Translations under genes and position numbers: made by a program
The notes under the pieces: generated by a model
The model's database searches: none
The model's input: only the letters and a program-made list of their open reading frames with translations
Told to the model about the DNA's origin: nothing
In this document: positions 15,350 to 22,647 of the stretch, piece after piece
Numbering within the stretch: the stretch's first letter is position 1
Layout of the letters: each line of letters opens with the position of its first letter
Origin: CAG-552 sp964516925
GTDB lineage: Bacteria > Bacillota > Clostridia > Christensenellales > Pumilibacteraceae
NCBI GenBank assembly: GCA_964516925.1
Contig: CAZEXL010000021.1
Span: 1 to 22,647, forward strand
Length of the DNA: 22,647 nt
Reading direction: 5' to 3'

Positions 15350-15471
15350 TGCGGATTAATACGGATTAAATTGAATGATTTTTATGTAAACCCACCAAAT
15401 AACCTCAAGTTTGTCCTAAAAAAACGTCTGTTAATCTACAAAAACCAAATTTTAGCAGCAAAAAGAATGAT

Positions 15472-15501
15472 TTGTATAGGCGTTTTGTGTTAAAATATTA
15501 T
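15472..15501 (+). promoter_or_regulatory. Probable promoter of the ABC exporter cluster
   Basis: TTGTAT (15472-15477) and TATTAT (15496-15501) are separated by 18 bases. This is the best promoter match in the 200-base gap after dtd. Transcription would start near 15508, about 70 bases before the coding region. Confidence 0.55.
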
Positions 15502-15578
15502 CGAGAGAGTTCGTTAAACGGACTGCTCGTAATCGACAAAGTTCGGCAACCGCCGCAATTTTGTGTTTCGGAGTTAAT

Positions 15579-17873
15579 TTGCTTTATTTATTTGCAACAA
15601 TAGGCGCGGCTTTTTCCGTAGCTTTAATATTACTAGAAAGACTGCTTGACTTTAGGCAAAATAAAGCTAGGGCTGATGTATGCGTTTCAAACGAACAGCC
15701 GAGCGACTCTACAAAAAAGCGTTTTTCTAAGCCCGTAAAGGGTAAATACCTTGCTTCCAGCGCGGTGCTTTTCGTCTTGTTTTTTATAAGATATTTTTCG
15801 GGCAGTCGTCAGCTTGCATACGTAGTAGGGCTTGACGGAACGACGCTTTCGCCGATGCTTACGGCGTTTGCAACGACGTTTACTTGGCTAGAGCTTGCGG
15901 CGCTTTTCGTACTTATTCTGTACGCCTTTTTCGACTTCAAAAACGCAAACAATCTTGTAAAGTATTTTGCGTCGCCTGTCTTTTTGCTTGGACTTGTTTG
16001 CCTAAACGCCCAATCGGAATTGTTTTGCGGCACTAGCGAGTTAAGCCTTTCGTCCGTAACTTTGGCAATGGAGTACGGAGCGGCTATTCCGCTTTGCGTT
16101 TTTGCTTGGTTGCGCGATAAAGACTTAAAGATATCAAAAAGCGAAGTCAAGAATTTGCTTGCCTCGTTGCTTCCGATAATAATAGCGGCGATTCCTACGT
16201 ACTTTTTGCAAGTCGTTTTCGGCTACGTAAATCCGCTTATTTCCATAAAGGAACTCACGCCCGAACACAGAGCGTTTTTATACGCCGCCGTTATCGTTCC
16301 CGTAATAATTTACTTTTGCTTACGTAACAAAAGCAAAGAAGTAATTCGTTATTCCATGCTGTACCTAAGCATAGTAACGATGTTTACGTATTCGTATACT
16401 TATACTTTTGCCGATTTTATAAACCCCGTGCATTGGCCGTTGCACCTTTGCAACACTGCAATGTACGTAATTCCCGTCTGCCTTATATTCAAATGGGACA
16501 AGCTGTTTTACTTTACGTACTTCATCAACGTAATGGGTGCGTTCTTGGCAATGGCAATGCCCAACTATGCGGACGGTACAAACCTTTTCAGCTATCGAAT
16601 GTCGCAATTTTGGATAAATCATTTTTGCGCGTTTTTTATGCCGTTGCTACTAGTAGCGCTAAAAATCTTTCCGCGTCCGCGTCTTAAGCAGTTCGGCTAC
16701 TCTATGGCAGGATTCGGGGCATACTTTTTGCTTATACTAATCATAAACGGATGGTTCAGTAACTACGGCGAAGTAGACTACTTCTTTCTAAACAGCGACT
16801 TCATAGTAAGCAAGCTGGGTTTGTGGGCTGAAAAGACGCGCTATTTCGTGTGGGAATTCGATATAGGCGATTTGCACTTTACGTACTATCCGGTGTATCA
16901 ATCGTTGTTCTTCCTAACTTACGTCGGCATAGCGTTCGGAATGTGGTTTATATACGAACAGTTCTTCGCAATAGCCGACTTCCACTACGATATGCAACTA
17001 CGAAACAAAAAATTCAGACAAGACCGTTACGCGCTTAAAAGTATGCTTAACGGCAAACACAGGAGCGAACCAATGTACGAAAATCAAACGGACAAACTAA
17101 TCTTAGAAAACTTCGGTAAGCGTTACGGCTCTAGCAACGTGTACGCCGTAAAAAACGCAAATCTCGAAGTTCACGCCGGTGAGATATTCGGCTTTTTGGG
17201 ACCTAACGGAGCGGGTAAGTCCACTATAATAAAGAGCATAGTAGGTATTCAACCCATAACCGACGGCAGCATAAAGGTGTGCGGCTACGACGTCGAAAAA
17301 CAATCTGTCGAAGCCAAACGTCAAATAGGGTACGTTCCGGACCACTACGCTCTGTACGAGCGTTTAACCGGCAGAGAGTACATCAACTACATTGCCGACA
17401 TTTACGACGTAAGCAAAGAAGACCGCGACAATCGAATCGAAAAATACGTTAAGCTTTTCGAGCTTCAAGGCGCGATCGACAACAGCATGCGTACGTACAG
17501 CCACGGTATGAAACAAAAAATAACGATAATGGCGGCGCTCGTTCACAATCCTAAACTGTGGATACTCGACGAGCCGCTTACGGGACTTGATCCCAACAGC
17601 ATATATCAAGTCAAGGAATGTATGAAAAACCACGCTAAAGAGGGTAACATAGTGTTCTTTTCAAGTCATATAATCGACGTGGTAGAACGCATCTGCGACC
17701 GTATAACCATAATCAAAAAAGGTAAAATACTTTGCACTCGCAACGTATCGGACTTTAACGAGAACAATACGCTCGAAGACTTTTATCTTAAAACGATAGA
17801 GCAAAACGACGTCGAGCGTGAGGTAATTGACGAACATAAACAGGAGAAGGAAGCGCAAAGTGACGCAAACTAG
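15579..17873 (+). CDS. YwaF/TP0381-type membrane domain fused to an ABC exporter ATPase
   Basis: The 764-residue protein joins two units. Residues 1 to about 470 are a polytopic membrane region with about ten helices; HWPLHLC (285-291) followed by another membrane helix is the mark of the YwaF/TP0381 (TIGR02206) family, whose function is unknown. From about residue 500 an ABC ATPase follows: Walker A GPNGAGKST (541-549), signature YSHGMKQK (640-647) and Walker B LWILDEP (660-666), with a switch His in FSSHI. This ATPase type drives ABC-2 exporters, and the next gene is such a permease. The start is a TTG; 15579 has GGAG (15570-15573) five bases upstream, while the in-frame TTG at 15561 lacks a site. 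An ATG at 17073 with AGGAG could start a free ATPase. Confidence 0.88.
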   Translation: MLYLFATIGAAFSVALILLERLLDFRQNKARADVCVSNEQPSDSTKKRFSKPVKGKYLASSAVLFVLFFIRYFSGSRQLAYVVGLDGTTLSPMLTAFATTFTWLELAALFVLILYAFFDFKNANNLVKYFASPVFLLGLVCLNAQSELFCGTSELSLSSVTLAMEYGAAIPLCVFAWLRDKDLKISKSEVKNLLASLLPIIIAAIPTYFLQVVFGYVNPLISIKELTPEHRAFLYAAVIVPVIIYFCLRNKSKEVIRYSMLYLSIVTMFTYSYTYTFADFINPVHWPLHLCNTAMYVIPVCLIFKWDKLFYFTYFINVMGAFLAMAMPNYADGTNLFSYRMSQFWINHFCAFFMPLLLVALKIFPRPRLKQFGYSMAGFGAYFLLILIINGWFSNYGEVDYFFLNSDFIVSKLGLWAEKTRYFVWEFDIGDLHFTYYPVYQSLFFLTYVGIAFGMWFIYEQFFAIADFHYDMQLRNKKFRQDRYALKSMLNGKHRSEPMYENQTDKLILENFGKRYGSSNVYAVKNANLEVHAGEIFGFLGPNGAGKSTIIKSIVGIQPITDGSIKVCGYDVEKQSVEAKRQIGYVPDHYALYERLTGREYINYIADIYDVSKEDRDNRIEKYVKLFELQGAIDNSMRTYSHGMKQKITIMAALVHNPKLWILDEPLTGLDPNSIYQVKECMKNHAKEGNIVFFSSHIIDVVERICDRITIIKKGKILCTRNVSDFNENNTLEDFYLKTIEQNDVEREVIDEHKQEKEAQSDAN
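17061..17075 (+). promoter_or_regulatory. Internal ribosome binding site and ATG at the membrane/ATPase junction
   Basis: AGGAG (17061-17065), seven bases of spacer and ATG (17073-17075) lie in frame inside the fusion gene. The start would give a 266-residue complete ABC ATPase beginning MYENQTDKLILENF, the usual beginning of such a protein. Confidence 0.5.
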
Positions 17874-19542
17874 GGACAATTCGCCAAAAACCGCATACAA
17901 GCACTTCAAAGCGCTGGTGCTTATGCAGCTAAGGGACAAAACGGATACTTCGTTTATTAAATCCGTAAAAAAGACCATTACTAAGGTGGTATTTTTGCTG
18001 CTACGAGTTTTAGTCGTTGCCGCAGTGTCGTACTTGCTGTTTTACTATTCTGCGTTTTTAAGTTTGTTTTCTATCGGCGGCGTCGTACCGCTTAAGGTGG
18101 TAAACATAGTATTCACCATAATCTTCGTGTTAAGCGTCTTTTCTTGCACTAAGGGACTTATGAATACCTTGTACTTTGCCGACGACAACCGCGTGCTCGT
18201 AACTATGCCGGTAAACGGCAATATGGTTTTCTTTTCTAAGCTCGTCGTGTACTATGTCTTCGAGCTTGCTCGTTCGTATACGTTCACGTTGCCGCTGTTT
18301 ATCGGCTACGGCATTGCTTCCGGACTTCCGTGGTATATGTACGTGTGGATGGTTTTCGTTCTGTTATTCATTTCCGCCGCGCCGGTGGCAATAGGCGCGC
18401 TTTTGTCGCTTCCGGTAATGGCGATATACCAATTTCTTAAGCGACACGAACCGGTCAAAGTTACGCTTTTCGTACTTTTGGTGGGTGCGTGCGTTGCGGC
18501 GATAGTAGAGCTTATAATGCTCATACCCGAAAACATCAATCTCATTCAGCAGTGGCCGTGGATAAGCAAGGGTATAAACTCCTTTGTGGATTCGTTCAGC
18601 GTCTATTCGTATCCGCTGTTACGGCTTACCACAATGGTGTTCGGCAACTACTATAATCTTGCTTTTCACTTCACTTGGCAAACCCTAATAGTATTCGGCG
18701 TTTTGCTTTTAAGTTTGGTTGTAATTTTGGCGATAGTGTACTTTATTGCAAAGCCACTGTTCCTAAAAATGACCGCCCAGCCGTTCGAATACGAAAAGAA
18801 AGAGTTTATTAAGGCTAAGGAGAACCGTAAACGCAAAAAATACAAATCTATTTTGCGTAAGGAATTTTTCCTTAATCTTCGTTCTACCGAAATTTCGTAT
18901 TCGTTCCTTGCCGTGTATATTGCCGTGCCCGTGCTGATACTGCTTCTAAACAGAATTTTTGCGGCAATGAACACCAAGCTTCTCGGGCAATACATGACGT
19001 ATTCGTTCAACCTACTAATAATGTTACTCATTTTGCTTGCGTCCAACGCCGTAATCTCCACGATGTATTCCATGGAGGGCAGAGCAGGCGGAATGAAAAA
19101 GACCAAGCCGCTCGATCTTACGATGCCGCTTCTTTGCAAAACGTTTTACAACGCTATCTTCTCGTTCGTTTCCATAGTCGTAGCGGTAACGATTTTCGGT
19201 AGTCATACCACGCTAAGTCTCGGGTGCATAATTATGCTTGCCGTAAGCGTGCTGGGCTTTCAGTACGGGCATATGCTTTTAAGTGCCGAACTAGATCTTA
19301 TGAATCCTCAAAACGAGCAGTACGCCACAACGGGCGGTCAAATCGACAATCCCAACAGTAATAAGTCTACGGTAGCTGCGTTTATCGTGTCGTTTGTAAT
19401 ATTTGCCTTTTCGCTCGTGCTGTTTACCGAAAACGTAACGACTGCGTGCGTAAAGCTTATGCTTATGGGCTTAGCGTTTATGGCGATACGCGCATACTTG
19501 TTCGTAATAAAAATCCGACTTTACTACAAGGAGAAGATGTGA
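17860..19542 (+). CDS. ABC-2 type exporter permease
   Basis: The 560-residue integral membrane protein has about ten to twelve hydrophobic segments and a cytoplasmic basic stretch in the middle (KKEFIKAKENRKRKKYKSILRK region). The pattern FADDNRVLVTMPVNGNMVFFSKLVVYY (split: about 106-118 and 119-132) matches the coupling segment of large ABC-2 permeases, where a LPV-like stretch precedes a helix. It should form the membrane channel driven by the ATPase encoded just upstream. GTG 17860 was chosen because AAGGA lies eight bases before it; it overlaps the fusion gene by 14 bases. A TTG at 17827 is in frame but its site is too close. The substrate is unknown. Confidence 0.85.
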   Translation: MTQTRDNSPKTAYKHFKALVLMQLRDKTDTSFIKSVKKTITKVVFLLLRVLVVAAVSYLLFYYSAFLSLFSIGGVVPLKVVNIVFTIIFVLSVFSCTKGLMNTLYFADDNRVLVTMPVNGNMVFFSKLVVYYVFELARSYTFTLPLFIGYGIASGLPWYMYVWMVFVLLFISAAPVAIGALLSLPVMAIYQFLKRHEPVKVTLFVLLVGACVAAIVELIMLIPENINLIQQWPWISKGINSFVDSFSVYSYPLLRLTTMVFGNYYNLAFHFTWQTLIVFGVLLLSLVVILAIVYFIAKPLFLKMTAQPFEYEKKEFIKAKENRKRKKYKSILRKEFFLNLRSTEISYSFLAVYIAVPVLILLLNRIFAAMNTKLLGQYMTYSFNLLIMLLILLASNAVISTMYSMEGRAGGMKKTKPLDLTMPLLCKTFYNAIFSFVSIVVAVTIFGSHTTLSLGCIIMLAVSVLGFQYGHMLLSAELDLMNPQNEQYATTGGQIDNPNSNKSTVAAFIVSFVIFAFSLVLFTENVTTACVKLMLMGLAFMAIRAYLFVIKIRLYYKEKM

Positions 19543-19994
19543 TGAAAAAGTCGGTTATTCTTACGATTGTGGTAATATACGTGCTGTCCGTAGTTGCGGT
19601 AGGGCTGCTTGGAATGAAGCTTGCCGTCTACGACGAAATAAAGTACGTTTCTTCTATAAGCGTCGTTTCTTCGCCCGACGGCGACTACACGGTAAAGTCC
19701 AAGCAAGAGTACGACGGAACGTGGTACGATCTTATACGAGTAACGTACACATCGGGATTAAAATTCCAGATACATTACGAAGTCGAACCAATCGACGCAA
19801 CCGACAAAACGGTTGAATTCAACTTCGACGTGGGCGAATACGCAGATTATATCGAGATTTCGCCAAGCGGCGTGGTTACGGTAAAACAGCCGCCTTCCGG
19901 GCGATTTATCTACGCCGAGGGGTACGTTGCGGCTCAGGACGGTAGCCGTGTGGTAAGTCGAAAAATCAAAGTTCAAGTGGACGCAGTTGCGTAA
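19542..19994 (+). CDS. Small anchored protein with a bacterial Ig-like fold
   Basis: The 150-residue protein has one N-terminal membrane helix or uncleaved signal (residues 4-26) and an external domain. The external part (about 35-150) shows the Big_2 pattern: VEPIDATDKTVEFNF, then ISPSGVVTV, then a DGS..SRKIKVQV strand at the end. It overlaps the permease stop by one base (TGATG) with AAGGAG (19528-19533) upstream, so its translation is coupled to the permease, which suggests a role with the exporter. No catalytic motif is visible. The start at 19542 is clear; the open frame further upstream lies inside the permease gene. Confidence 0.8.
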   Translation: MKKSVILTIVVIYVLSVVAVGLLGMKLAVYDEIKYVSSISVVSSPDGDYTVKSKQEYDGTWYDLIRVTYTSGLKFQIHYEVEPIDATDKTVEFNFDVGEYADYIEISPSGVVTVKQPPSGRFIYAEGYVAAQDGSRVVSRKIKVQVDAVA

Positions 19995-20008
19995 AGAAAG
20001 ACAACAAT

Positions 20009-20044
20009 CTTTTGGCGAAAAAACTTTTAGTTCGTCAAAAGTTT
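20009..20044 (+). promoter_or_regulatory. Two competing hairpins before the Ig-like lipoprotein gene
   Basis: CTTTTGGCGAA (20009-20019) can pair with TTCGTCAAAAG (20031-20041), 11 bp with one wobble. AAACTTTT (20021-20028) can instead pair with AAAAGTTT (20037-20044). The two use overlapping bases, so only one can form at a time. Neither is followed by a T run. Confidence 0.45.
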
Positions 20045-20069
20045 ACATATAGCACAAGGAGGAAATTAG

Positions 20070-22154
20070 ATGAAAAAGTACAAATTACTTGCGGCGATAC
20101 TCGTCGTAGCGATAATGACTTTGGCGGCAGTTGCCTGCGCAGGTGTTACGGTTGAAGAAATTACCGTAAAAGACGGCACGATTGCAACGCAAATCGAGCA
20201 AAATCAAACTCTCGATACGTCCAATCTCGTTGTCATAGCAAAGTACAGCGACGGATCCGAGCAGGAAATCGAAGCTTCTGCCCTTACGATAGGCGAGTTT
20301 TCCACAGCCGAGCTTGGCGAAAAGGAACTTGTAATTTCGTTCGGGGCAATAAGCGTAACGGTAAAGATAACCGTTATCAAGCCGTACGATCCCAACTCCG
20401 ATATCGTAATCGAAACCGTTTCGCTTCCGGATTTTGCAAAGACGTACAACAATAACGTTGCCGAAAAGACCAACAAGCAGGAAGAGTTTGCCGTTCGCGA
20501 CGACGCTTATTACGTTGGTGACGACAATGCGTTTGCGTTTAAGCCGTCCGTAGTAGCGGTTGACGAAGACGGAGACGCAGTCAACGTGCCCGAAAGTATG
20601 CTTGATATGTCCGTTACCGTAAAGGTAAGCGATGGACAGAATTACGTAAACGCAACTGCAAGCGACTACGTAGAAGTGCTTTCTTACGGCTCGCTTCAGT
20701 TCACGCAGCAAGCAATCGGCAAGCAGCTCGAAATTACCGTAAAACCGTTCGTAAAGGGCTATCCCGAAAACGCAACCAAAACGGTAAGCTTTAAGCTTAG
20801 CGTAACGGACGGTTTTAATGCGTACACCGGAACCGACCTTGCCGTAATCGAATACGGCAGAATGACCGTTGAAACGTCCGGCAAAGACCAAAGATGTGCC
20901 GACGGCTGGGAAGCGTTCAAGCAAGAACATAACTTGCCTACCGAAAAGGTTAACGCCGTTATTATGCACGGCAATATCTCCGTTACCGCTGCCGATGTTC
21001 CGACCGCATTCTTCTATAAGGACGGCGATTCCGATCTTAATTCGTCCGATGCCGACTATGCAAGGGCAAAAGATTCGCTTCGCGACAATTTGGAAATTTA
21101 CTATCGCGCGGTAGATCTTGACGACGAGTTCTCGTTTATAGGCAACTACTTTACGCTCGACGCGTCGCAAATACCGTACGTAGTTCGCGAAAGCGACAAA
21201 GTTACCGAAGTAGGCAGCGTAATCAGCCATGCGTCGCTTATTCGCTTTATGGGCAAAAACGAAACCAAAACCGAAGATTCGACGCAAGCAAACAGCAAAG
21301 CTACCATGAAAAACGTTTACATAATCGGTAATTCCAACCGTAGCGAAACTCCCGAAGCTTCCGGCGGTATAATCAGCCACAAGGCGCAAAGAATCGATAT
21401 GACTATCGACAACACCATTACCAGAAAGATGTTCATTGCGTTTTTCGGCGAAAGAAAGGAAACCGAATATAACGTAAGCAACAGCAAGGCGTACGACAGC
21501 TTCAACAGCTTTATGTACTATTGGGGTTGCGGCAACGTTAACGTCGACAAATGTGAGCTTATCGGCGCGGGCGGTCCCGTAATGATCGTTGACCACCTCG
21601 ATCCCAATGCAGCCGACGGCGGTGAACCTAGCAATATCAATGTTACAAGCAGCAAGCTTGAATCTAACGTAACCGGCCAAGAGGGTTGGTTTACTCTCGT
21701 AAAAGCTAATACGCTTGTTCCTACTATAAAGGCGTTGGACGGATTGATCCGTAACTATGGCAAAAAGACCTTCCTTCGCGGATCTGACGGCAACGTTAAC
21801 TACGGCGAAGGTAACTCGTACTTCAACTTTATTGCGATAATAAAGTCGAGTACCGCAACCGGTCCGTCCGATATTCCCATCAAGGGCAGTTTAGCAATAG
21901 ATAGTAATGCGTCGCTTAACTTCTTTGAGGATAATGTAATTGTTAAAGCGTACTTTAATCAAGTACAATCTGCGGGCGCGCCGATGTTCCAAAGCTCGGT
22001 GGGCGCAATCGGACATTACGACGGAACTCAAATAATAGACGCAACCACCGGTACGCCTACTGCGGCAACTTCCGACAGTTATTTGTTCAGCGGCGACTAT
22101 CTCAACTTGTACTACAGCTACATGGGTATAATGTTCGGTTATTACGACCTTTAA
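20070..22154 (+). CDS. Large lipoprotein with bacterial Ig-like (Big_3) domain and beta-helix-like region
   Basis: The 694-residue protein has a signal peptide (1-22) with AVAC at the cleavage site and lipid Cys23. Residues 26-100 form a Big_3-type Ig domain (ITVKDG...LVVIAKYSDGSEQEI...GEKELVISFG...VTVKITV). A strand-rich middle region follows, and residues about 405-530 (MKNVYIIGNSN, GGIISHKAQRIDMTIDN, NVNVDKCELIGAGG) look like turns of a right-handed beta helix, as in surface or carbohydrate-binding proteins. No catalytic residues can be named. AAGGAGG (20056-20062) gives a strong start. It lies 75 bases after the ABC exporter cluster and may be its partner or a separate transcript. A terminator follows. 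Confidence 0.85.
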   Translation: MKKYKLLAAILVVAIMTLAAVACAGVTVEEITVKDGTIATQIEQNQTLDTSNLVVIAKYSDGSEQEIEASALTIGEFSTAELGEKELVISFGAISVTVKITVIKPYDPNSDIVIETVSLPDFAKTYNNNVAEKTNKQEEFAVRDDAYYVGDDNAFAFKPSVVAVDEDGDAVNVPESMLDMSVTVKVSDGQNYVNATASDYVEVLSYGSLQFTQQAIGKQLEITVKPFVKGYPENATKTVSFKLSVTDGFNAYTGTDLAVIEYGRMTVETSGKDQRCADGWEAFKQEHNLPTEKVNAVIMHGNISVTAADVPTAFFYKDGDSDLNSSDADYARAKDSLRDNLEIYYRAVDLDDEFSFIGNYFTLDASQIPYVVRESDKVTEVGSVISHASLIRFMGKNETKTEDSTQANSKATMKNVYIIGNSNRSETPEASGGIISHKAQRIDMTIDNTITRKMFIAFFGERKETEYNVSNSKAYDSFNSFMYYWGCGNVNVDKCELIGAGGPVMIVDHLDPNAADGGEPSNINVTSSKLESNVTGQEGWFTLVKANTLVPTIKALDGLIRNYGKKTFLRGSDGNVNYGEGNSYFNFIAIIKSSTATGPSDIPIKGSLAIDSNASLNFFEDNVIVKAYFNQVQSAGAPMFQSSVGAIGHYDGTQIIDATTGTPTAATSDSYLFSGDYLNLYYSYMGIMFGYYDL

Positions 22155-22180
22155 TTTATAATGAACTTAAACTAAACGTA

Positions 22181-22216
22181 AAAGGGTAGTAAGTATAAAC
22201 TTACTACTCTTTTTTT
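22181..22216 (+). terminator. Terminator after the Ig-like lipoprotein gene
   Basis: A 14-bp stem has arms 22181-22194 and 22199-22212 with one G-T wobble and loop ATAA. It contains GTAGTAAGT/ACTTACTAC and is followed by T's to 22216. It lies 27 bases after the stop codon. Confidence 0.9.
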
Positions 22217-22244
22217 GTACCCTGCACTGTCAGCAAGCCGCTTT

Positions 22245-22280
22245 TTATGTCATTCTTCGCAAAAGCTCAGAATGACATAA
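22245..22280. repeat. Inverted pair of TGTCATTCT repeat ends
   Basis: A 12-bp perfect inverted repeat, TTATGTCATTCT (22245-22256) and AGAATGACATAA (22269-22280), has a 12-base loop. The arms are the first bases of the TGTCATTCTGAGC repeat placed head to head, so it may be two ends of that repeat joined. Confidence 0.75.
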
Positions 22281-22365
22281 AGGAAAAACGCACCTAAATT
22301 CTTTTGGTTTTGGCAACGCACTATCGTAAAATTCCATTTTAATAGTATTTCGCACTCCGCCACTC

Positions 22366-22450
22366 TGTCATCCTGAACCGACGCGCAAGAATCTCGCGGA
22401 AGCGGTTACTTTTCTTTGGGTAAGAAAAGTAGGCAAAAGAAACTTAAACT
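22366..22450 (+). repeat. Composite repeat: TGTCATCCTGA unit plus hairpin (copy 4)
   Basis: This copy has the same order of parts as the element at 361-447: TGTCATCCTGAACCG, AAGAATCTCGCGGAAGCGG, TTACTTTTCTTT, a loop, AAGAAAAGTA and AAAAGAAACTTAAACT. The hairpin is less perfect here (ACTTTTCTT 22408-22416 with AAGAAAAGT 22422-22430). Confidence 0.8.
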
Positions 22451-22510
22451 AAATATAAATTACAAAAAGGGTAGCGTGAAGAACGTTACCCTTATTTTTG
22501 CTTAACCTTA

Positions 22511-22613
22511 TGTCATCCTGAGCCGCGTTTTCTGTCGTTCTGAGCCGCTTTTTTGCCATCCTGAGCCGCTTTTTCTGTCATTCTGAGCGTTAGCGAAGAA
22601 TCTCGCGGAAGCG
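22511..22613 (+). repeat. Head-to-tail array of TGTCATCCTGAGCCGC units
   Basis: Units begin at 22511, 22533, 22554 and 22576, spaced 21-22 bases. The first three are 16-base truncated copies (TGTCATCCTGAGCCGC and variants) joined by T-rich linkers. The fourth continues into the full repeat (GAAGAATCTCGCGGAAGCG). Confidence 0.8.
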
Positions 22614-22621
22614 AAACCATA

Positions 22622-22647
22622 TGTCATTGCGAAGGACGTAGTCCTGT
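22622..22647 (+). repeat. TGTCATTGCGA-type repeat, cut by the window edge
   Basis: TGTCATTGCGAAGGACGTAG starts at 22622 and runs to the last base. Its beginning matches the repeat at 513-550; GAAGGACGTAGTCCT also contains an inverted repeat (AGGAC/GTCCT). Confidence 0.6.

Larger units (their letters stand above)
22217..22647. other. Gene-free, repeat-rich stretch at the window end
   Basis: No gene can be supported in these roughly 430 bases. They hold a palindromic TGTCATTCT repeat, the second composite element, a four-unit array of TGTCATCCTGAGCCGC sequences and a truncated TGTCATTGCGA repeat. All belong to the families found at 127-550. Confidence 0.8.

Noticed and set aside
15561..15578. 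TTG at 15561 as start of the fusion gene
   Set aside because: No ribosome binding site precedes it; GGAG at 15570-15573 fits the TTG at 15579. The difference is six residues and cannot be settled fully by eye.
20085..21680. 531-codon open frame on the minus strand opposite the lipoprotein gene
   Set aside because: It lies fully inside a clear lipoprotein gene with signal peptide, Ig domain and ribosome binding site. The codon bias of the + strand gene keeps this opposite frame open; its product is an irregular mix with no recognisable domain.
22511..22600. Regular short repeats resembling a CRISPR array
   Set aside because: The repeat is 16 bases, the linkers are 5-6 bases and T-rich, and no cas gene is near. 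It is an array of truncated dispersed repeats.

Overview
The window looks like a chromosomal segment of an uncultured, moderately AT-rich Firmicute, probably a clostridial gut-type bacterium; the lineage is my inference. The support is a Gram-positive long-form SRP RNA with an Alu domain, strong AAGGAG/GGAGG ribosome binding sites with ATG/GTG/TTG starts, canonical sigma-A promoters, a K+-type membrane pyrophosphatase, a long IleRS of the type common in clostridia, and lipoproteins with BspA-like leucine-rich repeats or bacterial Ig-like domains. There is no phage module, transposase, integrase or CRISPR array. Nearly all genes are on the + strand; the exception is a cell-wall amidase-like gene at 13076-14137.

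Layout. 1-91: the 3' end of tRNA-Asn(GUU) and its terminator. 92-660: a gene-free stretch packed with dispersed palindromic repeats. 687-3236: a perfect-consensus promoter, a BspA-like LRR lipoprotein and its terminator. 3365-5689: promoter, membrane pyrophosphatase hppA, terminator. 5781-6190: SRP RNA with its own promoter and a downstream hairpin. 6223-12287: a tightly packed operon of ileS, an RlmI-like methyltransferase, an RluA-family pseudouridine synthase and a divergent class II GalT-like protein. 12355-13074: two small membrane proteins, one with two zinc ribbons, then a terminator shared with the convergent amidase-like gene. 14197-15349: an S51 peptidase and the D-aminoacyl-tRNA deacylase dtd. 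15472-19994: an ABC exporter cluster in which a YwaF/TP0381-type membrane domain is fused to the ATPase, followed by a large permease and a small Ig-like anchored protein. 20070-22216: a large Ig-like lipoprotein and its terminator. 22217-22647: a second repeat-rich stretch carrying the same repeat families as the start of the window.

How the parts fit. The ileS operon and dtd are translation and RNA-modification functions. The 15.5-22.2 kb part looks like one envelope/export unit: the fused ATPase, its permease and an anchored Ig-like protein overlap translationally, and an Ig-like lipoprotein follows after a 75-base gap with two competing hairpins. I consider this unit the best candidate for an undescribed system, especially because an in-frame ribosome binding site and ATG sit exactly at the junction between the membrane and ATPase domains. 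The other main points are two enzyme-family proteins that seem to have lost catalytic or metal-binding histidines (GalT-like and amidase-like), and a family of repeat hairpins whose stems differ by compensating base changes. Functions come from recognised motifs and from memory of the families; no database search was run.
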